From Chersky-840 sp035532735 (GTDB lineage Bacteria > Actinomycetota > Acidimicrobiia > Acidimicrobiales > UBA8190), in NCBI GenBank assembly GCA_035532735.1, contig DATKQM010000036.1, positions 1 to 38,511 of the forward strand: a DNA stretch of 38,511 bases, read 5' to 3'. Positions 7,620 to 16,205 of this stretch are shown piece after piece; the first letter of the stretch is position 1; each line of letters opens with the position of its first letter. A program made the position numbers and the translations under genes. Under the pieces are notes generated by a model that worked only from the letters and a program-made list of their open reading frames with translations, was not told the origin of the DNA and searched no databases.

Positions 7620-7650
7620 CGCGCCGTCGGCCGACTACGGTGGCGCGACC
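7620..7650 (+). promoter_or_regulatory. Dyad and possible -10 element before the first island gene
   Basis: CGCGCC (7620-7625) pairs with GGCGCG (7642-7647), and GTCGG/CCGAC lies inside the loop. TACGGT (7636-7641), a TANNNT -10 type, stands 9 nt before the ATG at 7651. Either a terminator for the membrane-protein gene or a near-leaderless promoter for the methyltransferase is possible. Confidence 0.3.
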
Positions 7651-8604
7651 ATGGTCACGGGGCGCCTGTCGGACCGACTTCGCTCGCCCCGTTCCACCGC
7701 CAAGGCCCTGGTCCGGCGAGCACAGGCGAAGGCCCTTGGCGCCGATCGGGGGTTGGCCGGGCTCGCCCCCGAACAACAACTGAGCGTCCTCTACGAGCTC
7801 CTGCTCGGCCGCGAGCCCGATCCGGCCGGGATGGCCTCGTATCTCCCGGGCCTCCGTGACGGGTCCATGTCGGCGTCAGACCTCGCGGAATGGATCTACG
7901 CCTCGAGCGAGTGGTGGACCGTGGCCCCGTTCACCGAGCTCGCTCCGGCCCTGCATTTCAGCCGGAGCCTCTTCGTCCGGTCGCTCCCCCGGGCTCGTCG
8001 CATCCTCGACCTCGGTGGCACGGCCCTGGGATCGGACAAAGGTGCCATGGTCCTCATGGGTTACCCCTATGCCTTCGAGGAGCTCGTGGTCGTGGACCTC
8101 CCTCCTGATGACCGCAACGACCTCTACAAAGAGACCGTGGCGCGCGACCTCATCCAGACCGAGCTCGGACCTGTCCAGTACCGGTACCACTCCATGTCCG
8201 ACCTCTCCGGGTACGGGGACGAATCGTTCGACCTCGTCTATTCCGGACAGAGCATCGAGCACGTCCCGGTCGACGAAGCCGAGCGCGTGCTGTCGGCGGC
8301 GGCGAGAATTCTCCGCCCCGGTGGCCACCTGGCGCTCGACACTCCCAACGCCCGCGTGTGCCGGGTCCAACAACCGGGGTTTATCGACCCCGACCACGAC
8401 CACGAGTACACCCACGGGGAGATGATGGACAAGCTGCAGGGGGCGGGCCTCGAAGTCCTCGAAGCCAAGGGCCTGAACCTCGCGGCACGGTCGGTGGCCG
8501 AGGGCACCTTCTCCATTCGGGAGGTAGCCACCAACCGAGGGCTCTTCGCGGAGATCGAGGACTGCTATCTCCTGAGTTACCTGTGCCGCAAGCCAGCCCG
8601 CTGA
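7651..8604 (+). CDS. DUF4214-class I SAM-dependent methyltransferase fusion
   Basis: This 317-residue protein has a basic N-terminus (RSPRSTAKALVRRAQAKALG), then a DUF4214-like segment at about 42-90 (LYELLLGREPDPAGMASYL, then SEWW), then a class I methyltransferase domain. SAM motif I is ILDLGGTALGSDKG (118-131), the acidic strand-2 end is VVVDLPPDD, and FDLVYSGQSIEHV is the usual motif before the LxPGG loop (RILRPGGHLALDTPN). It opens a three-gene plus-strand run with 30-35-bp gaps. DUF4214 domains occur in glycan-related proteins. It probably methylates a sugar or polymer end; the target is unknown. The frame is open upstream, but that is shadow of the membrane-protein gene. Confidence 0.85.
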   Translation: MVTGRLSDRLRSPRSTAKALVRRAQAKALGADRGLAGLAPEQQLSVLYELLLGREPDPAGMASYLPGLRDGSMSASDLAEWIYASSEWWTVAPFTELAPALHFSRSLFVRSLPRARRILDLGGTALGSDKGAMVLMGYPYAFEELVVVDLPPDDRNDLYKETVARDLIQTELGPVQYRYHSMSDLSGYGDESFDLVYSGQSIEHVPVDEAERVLSAAARILRPGGHLALDTPNARVCRVQQPGFIDPDHDHEYTHGEMMDKLQGAGLEVLEAKGLNLAARSVAEGTFSIREVATNRGLFAEIEDCYLLSYLCRKPAR

Positions 8605-8634
8605 GCACCGGTATCGGGGCCCAAAGGAGGCGAC

Positions 8635-9642
8635 GTGTTGACTGACAACCCGGGTCGACCCGACGAAGTGGGGTCCGACAACGACGACGAGGCCCGGAGA
8701 TACCTCGACGAGGTGCGGCGCCAGATCGACGAGGAGGTCCGCCGACGACGGACCTCCGGTGATCTCCCTCCCCACATCGAACGCGAGCTCGACCAGTTGT
8801 TCTTGGCCCACTCGCCGCTCGGCGGCCGGGGGGCCGCGCTGAGAGACATGCTCCGGTTGGTCGACGCGTCGGTCTTCATCGACCCCGTCGTGCCCGTGGA
8901 ATCACGCCGTCCCGGAGGCACGACGGTCAAGCGGGGTCTGCGGTCGTTGAGCCTCTGGTACCTCCGGTACGTGACACACCAGGTGAGCGAGTTCGCCACC
9001 GCGGTGAGCCGAGCCCTGCACGTGCTCGACGCTCAGGTCACCGACCTCCGTCGCAAGGTGGACGCACTGGCGGTTCCGCCCTCGGTCGCCGTCGAGGTGG
9101 CGTGGGCGCACAACGCCGAGGCATGGTGGGTGGCGACGGCGACGGGCGAATTCTCCGGCCCCGGCACACGTGTCCTGCACGCCGCGTGCGGCGACGGATG
9201 GCTCGTCGGGGCGCTGATGGCCCGGGGCGTGGATGCCTACGGCGTCGATCCTCGGCCCCAGGCGTGGAGCCAGGAGCTGGACTCCTTGGACCTCCGGGTC
9301 GAGGACGTGATCGACCACCTCGACGCGGTGGCGTCGGGCTCTCTCGGGGGCATCGTGCTGTCTGGAGTCGTCGAAGGATCGGGATATGTCGAGCGGCCAC
9401 GGCTCCTCGAAGGCGCCGTGCGGTGTCTGGCACCGCGAGGCGTCCTGGTCGTCCATTCGCTGACACCGGCGAGCTGGGACGCCGACGACGCGCCCGACGA
9501 GGCCGACATGGCCCCAGCACGGCCGTACCGGCCCCGGACGTGGCTCCGAGTCATGGATGATCTCGGCCTCGACGTCACGGTCACCGAGGGGACCGACGGT
9601 CGCGACTATCTCGTGACGGCCCGCCTCGGTGCCGACTCCTGA
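8635..9642 (+). CDS. Coiled-coil protein with class I methyltransferase domain (island type)
   Basis: This 335-residue protein begins with a charged helical region (about 18-60, including RRQIDEEVRRRR and GDLPPHIERELDQLFLAHSP), then a possible coiled coil (about 117-145). The methyltransferase-like domain has RVLHAACGDGWLVGAL (motif I, 179-194) and AYGVDPRP (acidic residue D205). A perfect AAAGGAGG (8623-8630) precedes it. The GTG at 8635 is 4 nt away and the TTG at 8638 is 7 nt away, so either may be the start. It shares its architecture with the gene at 18621, and both are followed directly by a GT4 of the same subfamily. A role in glycan methylation or chain-end control is inference. Confidence 0.8.
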   Translation: MLTDNPGRPDEVGSDNDDEARRYLDEVRRQIDEEVRRRRTSGDLPPHIERELDQLFLAHSPLGGRGAALRDMLRLVDASVFIDPVVPVESRRPGGTTVKRGLRSLSLWYLRYVTHQVSEFATAVSRALHVLDAQVTDLRRKVDALAVPPSVAVEVAWAHNAEAWWVATATGEFSGPGTRVLHAACGDGWLVGALMARGVDAYGVDPRPQAWSQELDSLDLRVEDVIDHLDAVASGSLGGIVLSGVVEGSGYVERPRLLEGAVRCLAPRGVLVVHSLTPASWDADDAPDEADMAPARPYRPRTWLRVMDDLGLDVTVTEGTDGRDYLVTARLGADS

Positions 9643-9676
9643 CCACGGCCCGTCGGCCGGGCCACGGAGACCGACG

Positions 9677-10870
9677 ATGAAGGTCGCCTTCGTGACGCCC
9701 CGCTACGGCGTCGAGGTGATGGGGGGAGCCGAGTCCGCCGCCCGCCAGCTGGCCGAGCACCTCGTGGCCGAGTGCGGTTGGCAGGTCGAGGTCTTTTCCA
9801 CGTGCGCGCTCGATCACATCACGTGGGACAACGTGTTGCCCGCCGGCGACAGCGACCTCAACGGGGTCACGGTCCACCGGTTTGCCTCGGCGTCGGGCCG
9901 CGTGCCGGAGTTCTACGAGCTCGACGGGCGCCTGCGGCTCGCACCGGGCGAGGCCAGCCTCGAGCAATCGCGTCGATGGCTCGAGCTCAACGGACCGGTG
10001 ACGCCCGATCTCGTCGACGCCGTGGGTGGTAGCGACGCCGAGGTGATCGCCTTCTACCCGTACCTCTATTACCCCACGGTCATGGGCATGGAGGCGACGA
10101 CCGCGCCGCGGGTGTTGCACCCCGCCGCCCACGACGAGCCTGCGCTGTATCTCAAGGTGTTCGACGCCACCTTCACCGGTGCCGACGCCATCTGCTACCA
10201 CACCGCGGCCGAACGGCGCCTGGTCCAGCGTCGCCACCGGGTCGCCCAGATCCCGCAGATCGAGCTCGGCCTGGGCGTCTCACCCGTCGTCGACGGGGGA
10301 CGACGGGGTGAGGAGCTCCTCGGCATCGGTGATCGTCCCTATGTCGTGAGCGTGGGCCGCGTCGACGAGCACAAGGGCTCGTCGATGTTGGCGGCGTTCT
10401 TCAGCACCTACAAGAGCCGCCACCCCGGGCCACTCGCCCTCGCCCTGGTCGGACCGAGAGCGGCGACGATCCCCGAGCACGAGGACATCGTCCTCACGGG
10501 CACGGTGAGCGAGGCCGACAAAGGCGACATCGTGCGCGACGCCATGATCTCGATATCTCCTTCGGCCCTCGAGTCGTTCTCGCTCGTCGTCCTCGAGGCC
10601 TGGGAGCAGTCAGTGCCCGTGATGGTCAACGCCACCTGTGACCCCACCCGGGAGCACTGCGAGCGATCAGGCGGTGGCCTGTGGTTCGGGTCGTACCGGG
10701 AGTTCGAAGCGGTGTTGGATCGTCTCCTCGCCGACGCCGGCCTGCGCAGCCTGCTCGGCAGGCGTGGCCACGGGTATGTGGAGCGTTACTACCAATGGCC
10801 CACCCTGATCCGCCGCTACGCGGCGTTCCTCACCTCGGTGTGGTGGCGGCACGACGCCGGGCGCGGTTGA
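9677..10870 (+). CDS. GT-B glycosyltransferase (GT4 type), paralogue of the 19583 gene
   Basis: This 397-residue cytoplasmic glycosyltransferase begins MKVAFVTPRYGVEVMGGAE, the glycine-rich GT-B N-terminus. The C-terminal nucleotide-sugar half has VVSVGRVDEHKGSSML and the EX7E pair ALESFSLVVLEAW. The sugar donor and acceptor are unknown. It aligns along its whole length with the 402-residue enzyme at 19583: both share WQVEVF/WDVEVF, PAGDxDLxGVTVHR and ESFSLVVLEAW. ATG 9677 is chosen because it matches the paralogue's start. It ends 4 bp from the convergent propeller gene. Confidence 0.9.
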   Translation: MKVAFVTPRYGVEVMGGAESAARQLAEHLVAECGWQVEVFSTCALDHITWDNVLPAGDSDLNGVTVHRFASASGRVPEFYELDGRLRLAPGEASLEQSRRWLELNGPVTPDLVDAVGGSDAEVIAFYPYLYYPTVMGMEATTAPRVLHPAAHDEPALYLKVFDATFTGADAICYHTAAERRLVQRRHRVAQIPQIELGLGVSPVVDGGRRGEELLGIGDRPYVVSVGRVDEHKGSSMLAAFFSTYKSRHPGPLALALVGPRAATIPEHEDIVLTGTVSEADKGDIVRDAMISISPSALESFSLVVLEAWEQSVPVMVNATCDPTREHCERSGGGLWFGSYREFEAVLDRLLADAGLRSLLGRRGHGYVERYYQWPTLIRRYAAFLTSVWWRHDAGRG

Positions 10871-10874
10871 GCGA

Positions 10875-13031
10875 TCAGAACCCGCCCAGTCCCACCACCG
10901 GTTGGGTGAGAGCGATATTGCCGGTGGAGCCGTAGAACGGGGCGCTCCCGTACGAGAAGATCCCACCGTCGCCAGCGGTCAGGCGATAGCCGGTTCCGCC
11001 CTTGGTGGCCATCATCCCCACGACCGGCCTGACCAGGCGCAGATTGCCCGCGGAGCCGAAGAAGGGCGCGTCGTAGGCGAAGACGCCGCCGTCGGACGCG
11101 ACCAACCAGTACCCCCCGGTGCGCGAGTCCACGGCCATGCCCACCATGGGCTTGGTCAGGTGGATGTTCCCCGTCGACCCATGGAATGCGGCGTCGCCGT
11201 AGGAGAACACTCCCCCGTCTGAGGCCACGAGCCAGTAGCCGCCACCGTCGGGAGTCACGGCCATGCCCACGACGGGCTTGGTGAGCGCGATGTTGCCGGC
11301 AGATCCGTGGAATGCGGCGTCGCCGAAGGCGAAGACCCCACCGTCAGAGGCCACGAGCCAGTAGCCGCCGCCGTCGGGAGTGACAGCGATGCCGACCACC
11401 GGTTTCGTGAGCACGAGGTTGCCGGTCGACCCGCAGAACGGCAGGTTCCCGTAGTTGAACACGCCGCCGTCCGACGCCGTCATGTCGTAGCCCACGGGGC
11501 TGCCCGAGGGCGCTTTACAGGGCACCTGGACGACCGGGGAGGGCAGCCCGGTGTCGCCCGTCAGTTGCGAGTCGTGGTGGAACATCGGCCACGCCCCGGC
11601 CTCAGTGGCGGCTGCCCCGTTGCTCTGGCTCACTTCGTAGTGCTGGATGACGCCTTGGTTGCTCGAGTTGTACCCGGCGATGGTGAGGCCCATCGAACCG
11701 TTGGGGTCGTCGGTCACAAGGGGTGAGTTCTGGAAGGCCAGCCCCGCGCTCTGTCCCAACGTGGCGATCAGCGCGCCCGACTTCCCGTCGAAGATCTGCA
11801 CCCCGGCCGTCGTCGGCACGATGGCATCCTGGTATCCGCGGCCGGTGAGATCCGCACTCACGGTCGACCCGATGACCTGGCCGGCGGTGGCGACATGCCA
11901 GATGGTGGCCCCGGTGACGCCGTTGAGCGCCCAGATCGAGCCGCCCGAGCCCACCCTGGTGCCTTCGAGCACGTCGAGCTGGCCGTTGCCAAGGATGTCG
12001 GCCAAAGCGGGACTGCTGGTCGTGATGCCGTCGAGCTTCTCGATCCAGCGAGGGACACAGTGCGCGTTGACCTCGATCAGGTCGTTGGTCGTCGAGGCGC
12101 CCGAGAAGGTCGCACCGGTTCCGAAGACGATCCCCACGCTCCCACCGAGCTCACCGACGGCCGGGGAGGACTGCACGGTCTGGTCGGTGTTGTACTGACA
12201 GACCAGGCCGCCGCCGGGATTGCCCGTGCCGGCGTTGCCGGTGGGACTGAGCACCCGGATGTGGCCTCCGTTGGTGTAGTTCACGCCGTAGGCGGATCCA
12301 GTTGAGGAGTCGCCACCTTCGACGATGTCGGTCCGGCCGTTGCCATAGACATCACCGAGGGCGGGTGTGGTGAAGTTGCTGTCGGCCTGGAACCACGGGA
12401 AGCCCGCAAGCATGGCTCCGTTGGCCGCGTTCATGGCCTGGCCCACCTCGCCGAGCGAACCAGCGACGACGTCGGTGCCGCCGTTGAGGTTTCCCACCGC
12501 CATCGACGCCTGCACGGCCTTCGCCGGCGCGGTGTCGGTGGACGGGTTCTGGACGTTGGTGAACCACATCGTGCCCCCCTGGGGGGTGATGCCGAGGTAT
12601 CCGCCCGACGTCGGTGTGGCGGCGTTGCCATCACCGATGAACACCGAGTCGAGCCCGCCGCCGGTGGTGTCTGCGACCGACGGGGTGGAGTCGATGGGAA
12701 CGCCCGTGCTCACGGGCCATCCCGCCACACCTGCCCCCGAAGCGAGGTTGAACGCGTAGACGTGGCCGGCGCGATCGCCCACGACGACTGACTTACCGCC
12801 GGGCAAACTGGCCACGTTGGGCGACGACAACGCGATGGGGCCGCCGGCGTCGTTGAGCGTCTGGGTCCAGATCAAGGTCAACGAGGGTACGTGCGCCTGC
12901 ACTGCGGCCTGGGCCCCGCTCGAGGCTGCTCCCAATAGGGCGCCCGTGAGCAACGCTGCTCCGAGGACCATGCGGCCCTTCTGTGCCGAGCCCTTCAGGG
13001 CGCGTTGGCGCCGTATGCAGGCAATTTCCAC
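10875..13031 (-). CDS. Secreted beta-propeller protein with five C-terminal 42-residue repeats
   Basis: This protein of about 718 residues has a basic n-region (CIRRQRALKGSAQKGR) and a hydrophobic stretch ending SSGAQAAVQA, a signal peptide. The next ~470 residues look like FG-GAP/PQQ-type blades: GDRAGHVYAFNLASG, ALGDVYGNGRTDIVEGGD, GQLDVLEGTRVG, VTGATIWHV. Residues 513-718 are five GGYWLVASDGGVF-type repeats like those of the SpoIID-like protein. GTG 13031 is chosen because GAGGGG lies 7 nt upstream; ATG 13058 would add nine residues. It lies antisense inside the glycan island, just after a minus-strand GT gene. Surface binding or scaffolding is inference; no catalytic motif was seen. Confidence 0.82.
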   Translation of the reverse strand: MEIACIRRQRALKGSAQKGRMVLGAALLTGALLGAASSGAQAAVQAHVPSLTLIWTQTLNDAGGPIALSSPNVASLPGGKSVVVGDRAGHVYAFNLASGAGVAGWPVSTGVPIDSTPSVADTTGGGLDSVFIGDGNAATPTSGGYLGITPQGGTMWFTNVQNPSTDTAPAKAVQASMAVGNLNGGTDVVAGSLGEVGQAMNAANGAMLAGFPWFQADSNFTTPALGDVYGNGRTDIVEGGDSSTGSAYGVNYTNGGHIRVLSPTGNAGTGNPGGGLVCQYNTDQTVQSSPAVGELGGSVGIVFGTGATFSGASTTNDLIEVNAHCVPRWIEKLDGITTSSPALADILGNGQLDVLEGTRVGSGGSIWALNGVTGATIWHVATAGQVIGSTVSADLTGRGYQDAIVPTTAGVQIFDGKSGALIATLGQSAGLAFQNSPLVTDDPNGSMGLTIAGYNSSNQGVIQHYEVSQSNGAAATEAGAWPMFHHDSQLTGDTGLPSPVVQVPCKAPSGSPVGYDMTASDGGVFNYGNLPFCGSTGNLVLTKPVVGIAVTPDGGGYWLVASDGGVFAFGDAAFHGSAGNIALTKPVVGMAVTPDGGGYWLVASDGGVFSYGDAAFHGSTGNIHLTKPMVGMAVDSRTGGYWLVASDGGVFAYDAPFFGSAGNLRLVRPVVGMMATKGGTGYRLTAGDGGIFSYGSAPFYGSTGNIALTQPVVGLGGF
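10878..11495 (-). repeat. Five tandem ~42-residue repeats (coding) in the propeller protein
   Basis: Five units of 40-42 codons follow the pattern GGYWLVASDGGVFxxGxAxFxGSxGNIxLTKPVVGMAVTPDG. The first (VGYDMTASDGG) and the last (GTGYRLTAGDGG) are the most diverged. The middle units share long near-identical DNA with the repeats at 4376-4882. Confidence 0.85.
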
Positions 13032-13085
13032 CGATCCACCCCTCAATGTCGAACACATCTCTATCGACAGGGCCGGCCGGAATCT

Positions 13086-14507
13086 TTACCGACGCGCCAG
13101 CCACCGACCCAGGCGACGGCGCACCGCGCCCATAAGGGCTCGCACCCCCCCTCCTCGATAGAGCTGCGCCACCCGACCAAAACCCTCACCACGTCCGGTC
13201 GCGGCTCGAGCTCCTGACTCGGGTGGTGGCATCGCCACGCCGGTACCGGGCCAATGAGGGGTGTCAGGAGCATGACGAGAGGCGGCGCAGAACGACACCA
13301 AGGGCTCGAGAACCGCCGACCACCGGAAGCGCGCCGCCACGGCGCCGGCGCGGGCTCGACATACCTCACGAGCGTGGCGGTCGCCCAAGAGGGCCACCAG
13401 CGCTCCCGCCACAGCGTCGACGTCCTCGGGGGGAACGACGGTTCCGATCCCCTCCGAGGAGATGATCTGCGCGAAGCCGTCGCCGGCCGTGGCAACGATG
13501 GGGAGCCCGGCCCACAGGTAGTCGAGCATGCGGGTGCGAAACGAGTACTGCGTCTCGAGGTGCTCGAGGTGAAGGCTCACGCCGACGTCAGATTCGAGCA
13601 GGTAATTCTGACGTTCGTGGTATTCGACCCAGCCTTCGTTGAAGAACACATGTGTCCCGGTCAACCCGAGCTCGTCGGCGAGGCGGCGCGCCTCGGTGGC
13701 GACGTCGGACTCGGCGATGTCTGGTTTGGGATGACGCATGCCCATGAAGAAGAGACGGACCTGTGGTCGAGCACGGCGAACCTTGTCGATGGCCCGGATG
13801 AGCGTGGTGGGGTCGAACCAGTCATAGAGCCCCCCTCCCCAGATCACGACGTCGTCATCGGGCCCGATGCCCGGCACGACGCCGCGCAGGACGGCTTGGG
13901 TCTGGGCCGGCGGATCGTCGGGAAGGCCGAAGGGCACGACGTCGATGAGCCGACGGAGCGTGGCGTCGTCCCCGTAGGTGCGGGGATTGATCCTTCCCAA
14001 GGCGGCCAGGAAACCCAACCAGAGGTCACGTTGCTTGTCGCTGGCACAGAGGAAGAAGTCCCCCCGGGTCAGCTGTTCCTCGAGTGTTCGAACAGTGTTG
14101 GCGACGTTGACCGAGCGCTCAGGCTCCTCGTCGTCACGGGTGAGTACGAGCGCTTCGAGATGGAGAGGGTCATAGAGATCGAACACCATGACCTTGCTCG
14201 AGCGGCGGAGCTCGGGAACGTTGTGAAGGAGGTACCCCTGCACGATGGCGACATCACACCAACGCTCGAGCTCTTCGAACCGGACGCGGTCTGCGGACTC
14301 CACCGAGAATTTGGGAGAGGCCACGTCACAGAGATCCGACGTGGTGGCGAGGACCACCTCGTGCTCGACAGCCAGCGCCTCGGCGATGTGCCAGGCCCGG
14401 ATGGCCGGCCCGGCCATCTTCGCCGTGATGACGTCGTCGGTGATGACCGCGACACGGCGTGCGCGCGTCAGCGGTCGAGTCGTCGACGACGAGGAGCCGA
14501 CTATCAT
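13086..14507 (-). CDS. GT-B glycosyltransferase, divergent paralogue of the 14636 gene
   Basis: This 473-residue cytoplasmic glycosyltransferase has a GT-B layout. N-terminal half: AVITDDVITAKMAGPAIRAWHIA and RGDFFLCASDKQRDLWLG. C-terminal half: VVIWGGGLYDWFDP, VRLFFMGMRHPKP, then YSFRTRMLDYLWAGLPIV. It shares these blocks with the divergent gene at 14636 over about 370 residues. The last ~60 residues (PPPESGARAATGRGEG and a basic tail MGAVRRRLGRWLARR) are absent from the paralogue and may attach to the membrane. EX7E is not obvious, so the family may be a GT4 relative. Donor and acceptor are unknown. Confidence 0.87.
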   Translation of the reverse strand: MIVGSSSSTTRPLTRARRVAVITDDVITAKMAGPAIRAWHIAEALAVEHEVVLATTSDLCDVASPKFSVESADRVRFEELERWCDVAIVQGYLLHNVPELRRSSKVMVFDLYDPLHLEALVLTRDDEEPERSVNVANTVRTLEEQLTRGDFFLCASDKQRDLWLGFLAALGRINPRTYGDDATLRRLIDVVPFGLPDDPPAQTQAVLRGVVPGIGPDDDVVIWGGGLYDWFDPTTLIRAIDKVRRARPQVRLFFMGMRHPKPDIAESDVATEARRLADELGLTGTHVFFNEGWVEYHERQNYLLESDVGVSLHLEHLETQYSFRTRMLDYLWAGLPIVATAGDGFAQIISSEGIGTVVPPEDVDAVAGALVALLGDRHAREVCRARAGAVAARFRWSAVLEPLVSFCAASRHAPDTPHWPGTGVAMPPPESGARAATGRGEGFGRVAQLYRGGGVRALMGAVRRRLGRWLARR

Positions 14508-14550
14508 CGCCCCGATGAACGCTCGGTCACCGCGCGCATCCCCGTCGCGT

Positions 14551-14565
14551 CATGGTGCGAGCCTA
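14551..14565 (-). promoter_or_regulatory. TAGGCT -10-like element upstream of the minus-strand GT gene
   Basis: On the minus strand TAGGCT (14560-14565) is followed by six bases and an ATG (14553-14551). That ATG opens only a short frame, so the element would drive the GT gene at 14507 with a leader of about 46 nt. No convincing -35 hexamer was found. Confidence 0.3.
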
Positions 14566-14635
14566 GTGAGGACATAGCAGTGCCATCGGACCACCAGTGG
14601 CACCCTGTCATCGTCGACGACCCCCATTGTCGCTG

Positions 14636-15850
14636 ATGCGAGCGCGGCTTCTCGTCCTGTGCTTCGACCCCCTCACCGACGCCATGGCGGGCCCGGCCAT
14701 TCGAGCGTGGCACCTGGCCCAGGTCCTGTCGGCGCGATTCGACGTCACCCTGGCCGGGACGGCGGGGGCCTCACGACGCCACGACGCCATGCGGGTGTGC
14801 TCGATCACGCCCGACACTTCAGAGATGGCAACACTGGTCGAGCAGTCAGACGTCGTGTTCGCACCCACCAGCGTCATTCGTCGTCATCCCGAGGTCGCCT
14901 CGAGTGAACGTCCCGTCGTCATCGACATGTACATCCCCACACATCTCGAGAACCTCGAGCGCGGCGGGCGCGGCGACGAGGAATACGAGCAGGCGGTCTC
15001 ACACCAGGTATCGGTCATCAACGAGGATCTGCGTCGAGGTGACTTCTTTTTGTGCGCCAGCGAGAGGCAGCGGGATTTCTGGCTCGGAGCGCTTTCCTAC
15101 GCGGGACGCGTCAATCCGGTCAACTACGAGCTCGACCCCACCCTGCGCCGCCTGATCGACGTGGTTCCCTTCGGTCTTCCCCTTGAACCCCCCGTCCCGG
15201 CCGGGCCCGTGCTCCGACGGCACTTTCCCGCCATCGGAGACGATGACCCGGTCATCGTCTGGGGAGGAGGCGTCTATGACTGGTTCGATCCCGTCTCGCT
15301 CGTCCGTGCCGTCGAGCGGGTGCGGAGCACCATCCCCACCGTCCGCCTCGTCTTTCTCGGGATGAGCAATCCCAACCCCGGCATCGTGGAGATGGCCCGC
15401 GCCGTAGAGCTTCGCACCGTCAGCCACGAGTTGGGCCTCACGGGGACGACCGTCTTCTTCAACGACGCATGGGTGCCATACCACGATTGGGGCAGCTACC
15501 TCCTCGATGCCGACGTGGCGGCCAGCATCCATCTCGACAACCTCGAGACGCGGTTCTCGTTCCGCACCCGGGTCCTCGACTACCTCTGGGCCCGTCGACC
15601 CATGATCCTGACCGGCGGTGACGCGCTCAGCGACCTGGTGGCGGCGCGGGGTCTGGGGATCACCGTGACGTCGGGGGACGTCGGCGCCATCGTCGAGGCT
15701 TTGGAGAGACTCCTGGCTGACGACGCGGCGCGGCCTGACTTCGGGCCCACGCTGGAACAGTTCCAGTGGCCGACGGTGGCCCAGCCTCTCGTGGACTGGC
15801 TCGGGAACCCAGCTCGTGCCGCCGATGCGGTCGTGACCGAGGCACGATGA
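14636..15850 (+). CDS. GT-B glycosyltransferase, divergent paralogue of the 13086-14507 gene
   Basis: This 404-residue cytoplasmic glycosyltransferase begins MRARLLVLCFDPLTDAMAGPAIRAWHLAQ. It then shares RGDFFLCASERQRDFWLG, DPTLRRLIDVVPFGLP, VIVWGGGVYDWFDP and FSFRTRVLDYLWA with the divergent neighbour at 13086-14507. The ATG at 14636 aligns with the paralogue's core; a GTG at 14597 would add 13 residues without family support. The two genes diverge from a 128-bp gap. It lacks the paralogue's basic C-terminal tail. A small coiled-coil gene follows after 61 bp. Donor and acceptor are unknown. Confidence 0.88.
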   Translation: MRARLLVLCFDPLTDAMAGPAIRAWHLAQVLSARFDVTLAGTAGASRRHDAMRVCSITPDTSEMATLVEQSDVVFAPTSVIRRHPEVASSERPVVIDMYIPTHLENLERGGRGDEEYEQAVSHQVSVINEDLRRGDFFLCASERQRDFWLGALSYAGRVNPVNYELDPTLRRLIDVVPFGLPLEPPVPAGPVLRRHFPAIGDDDPVIVWGGGVYDWFDPVSLVRAVERVRSTIPTVRLVFLGMSNPNPGIVEMARAVELRTVSHELGLTGTTVFFNDAWVPYHDWGSYLLDADVAASIHLDNLETRFSFRTRVLDYLWARRPMILTGGDALSDLVAARGLGITVTSGDVGAIVEALERLLADDAARPDFGPTLEQFQWPTVAQPLVDWLGNPARAADAVVTEAR

Positions 15851-15911
15851 ACTCGATGCCGGGTCATCGACCTCTCCCGTGCGCTCGGTCGCTTGACGCT
15901 CGCGTGGCGCA

Positions 15912-16205
15912 GTGGCAATCCTACGGACCGTGAAACGATTCTTGCGGCGCGCACAGGGTTGGGTCGAACGCAGGGCGTTCGCACAACTGCACGCCCGGCT
16001 CGATGCCATCGATGCTCGCTTGGAGATGTTGACGACGCTGGAGCGTCGTCTCGGTGAGGTACAGGCCACGGTGGAGACAACCGCGGCTCGAGCCGCGGCG
16101 TCGATCGAGTACTCCCACGGCGCGGCAGAGTCAGAGGGCAGGGTGACGCGCCGGATCGAGGCGATCGAGCACATGCTCGGAGCGAAGTCACCGAGCGACG
16201 CTTGA
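15912..16205 (+). CDS. Small coiled-coil protein with basic amphipathic N-terminus
   Basis: This 97-residue protein matches no family I recognise. It begins with a basic amphipathic helix (RTVKRFLRRAQGWVERRAF), then heptad-like helix from about residue 26 to the end (LHARLDAIDARLEML, TLERRLGEVQATVE, TRRIEAIEHMLG). No transmembrane segment or enzyme motif is visible. The GTG at 15912 is the longest start; a GTG at 15930 (before KRFLRR) is equally likely. Its stop overlaps the TTG start of the next glycosyltransferase (TTGA), which supports a real, coupled gene. It may tether or space the glycosyltransferase complex at the membrane; that is inference. Confidence 0.65.
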   Translation: MAILRTVKRFLRRAQGWVERRAFAQLHARLDAIDARLEMLTTLERRLGEVQATVETTAARAAASIEYSHGAAESEGRVTRRIEAIEHMLGAKSPSDA

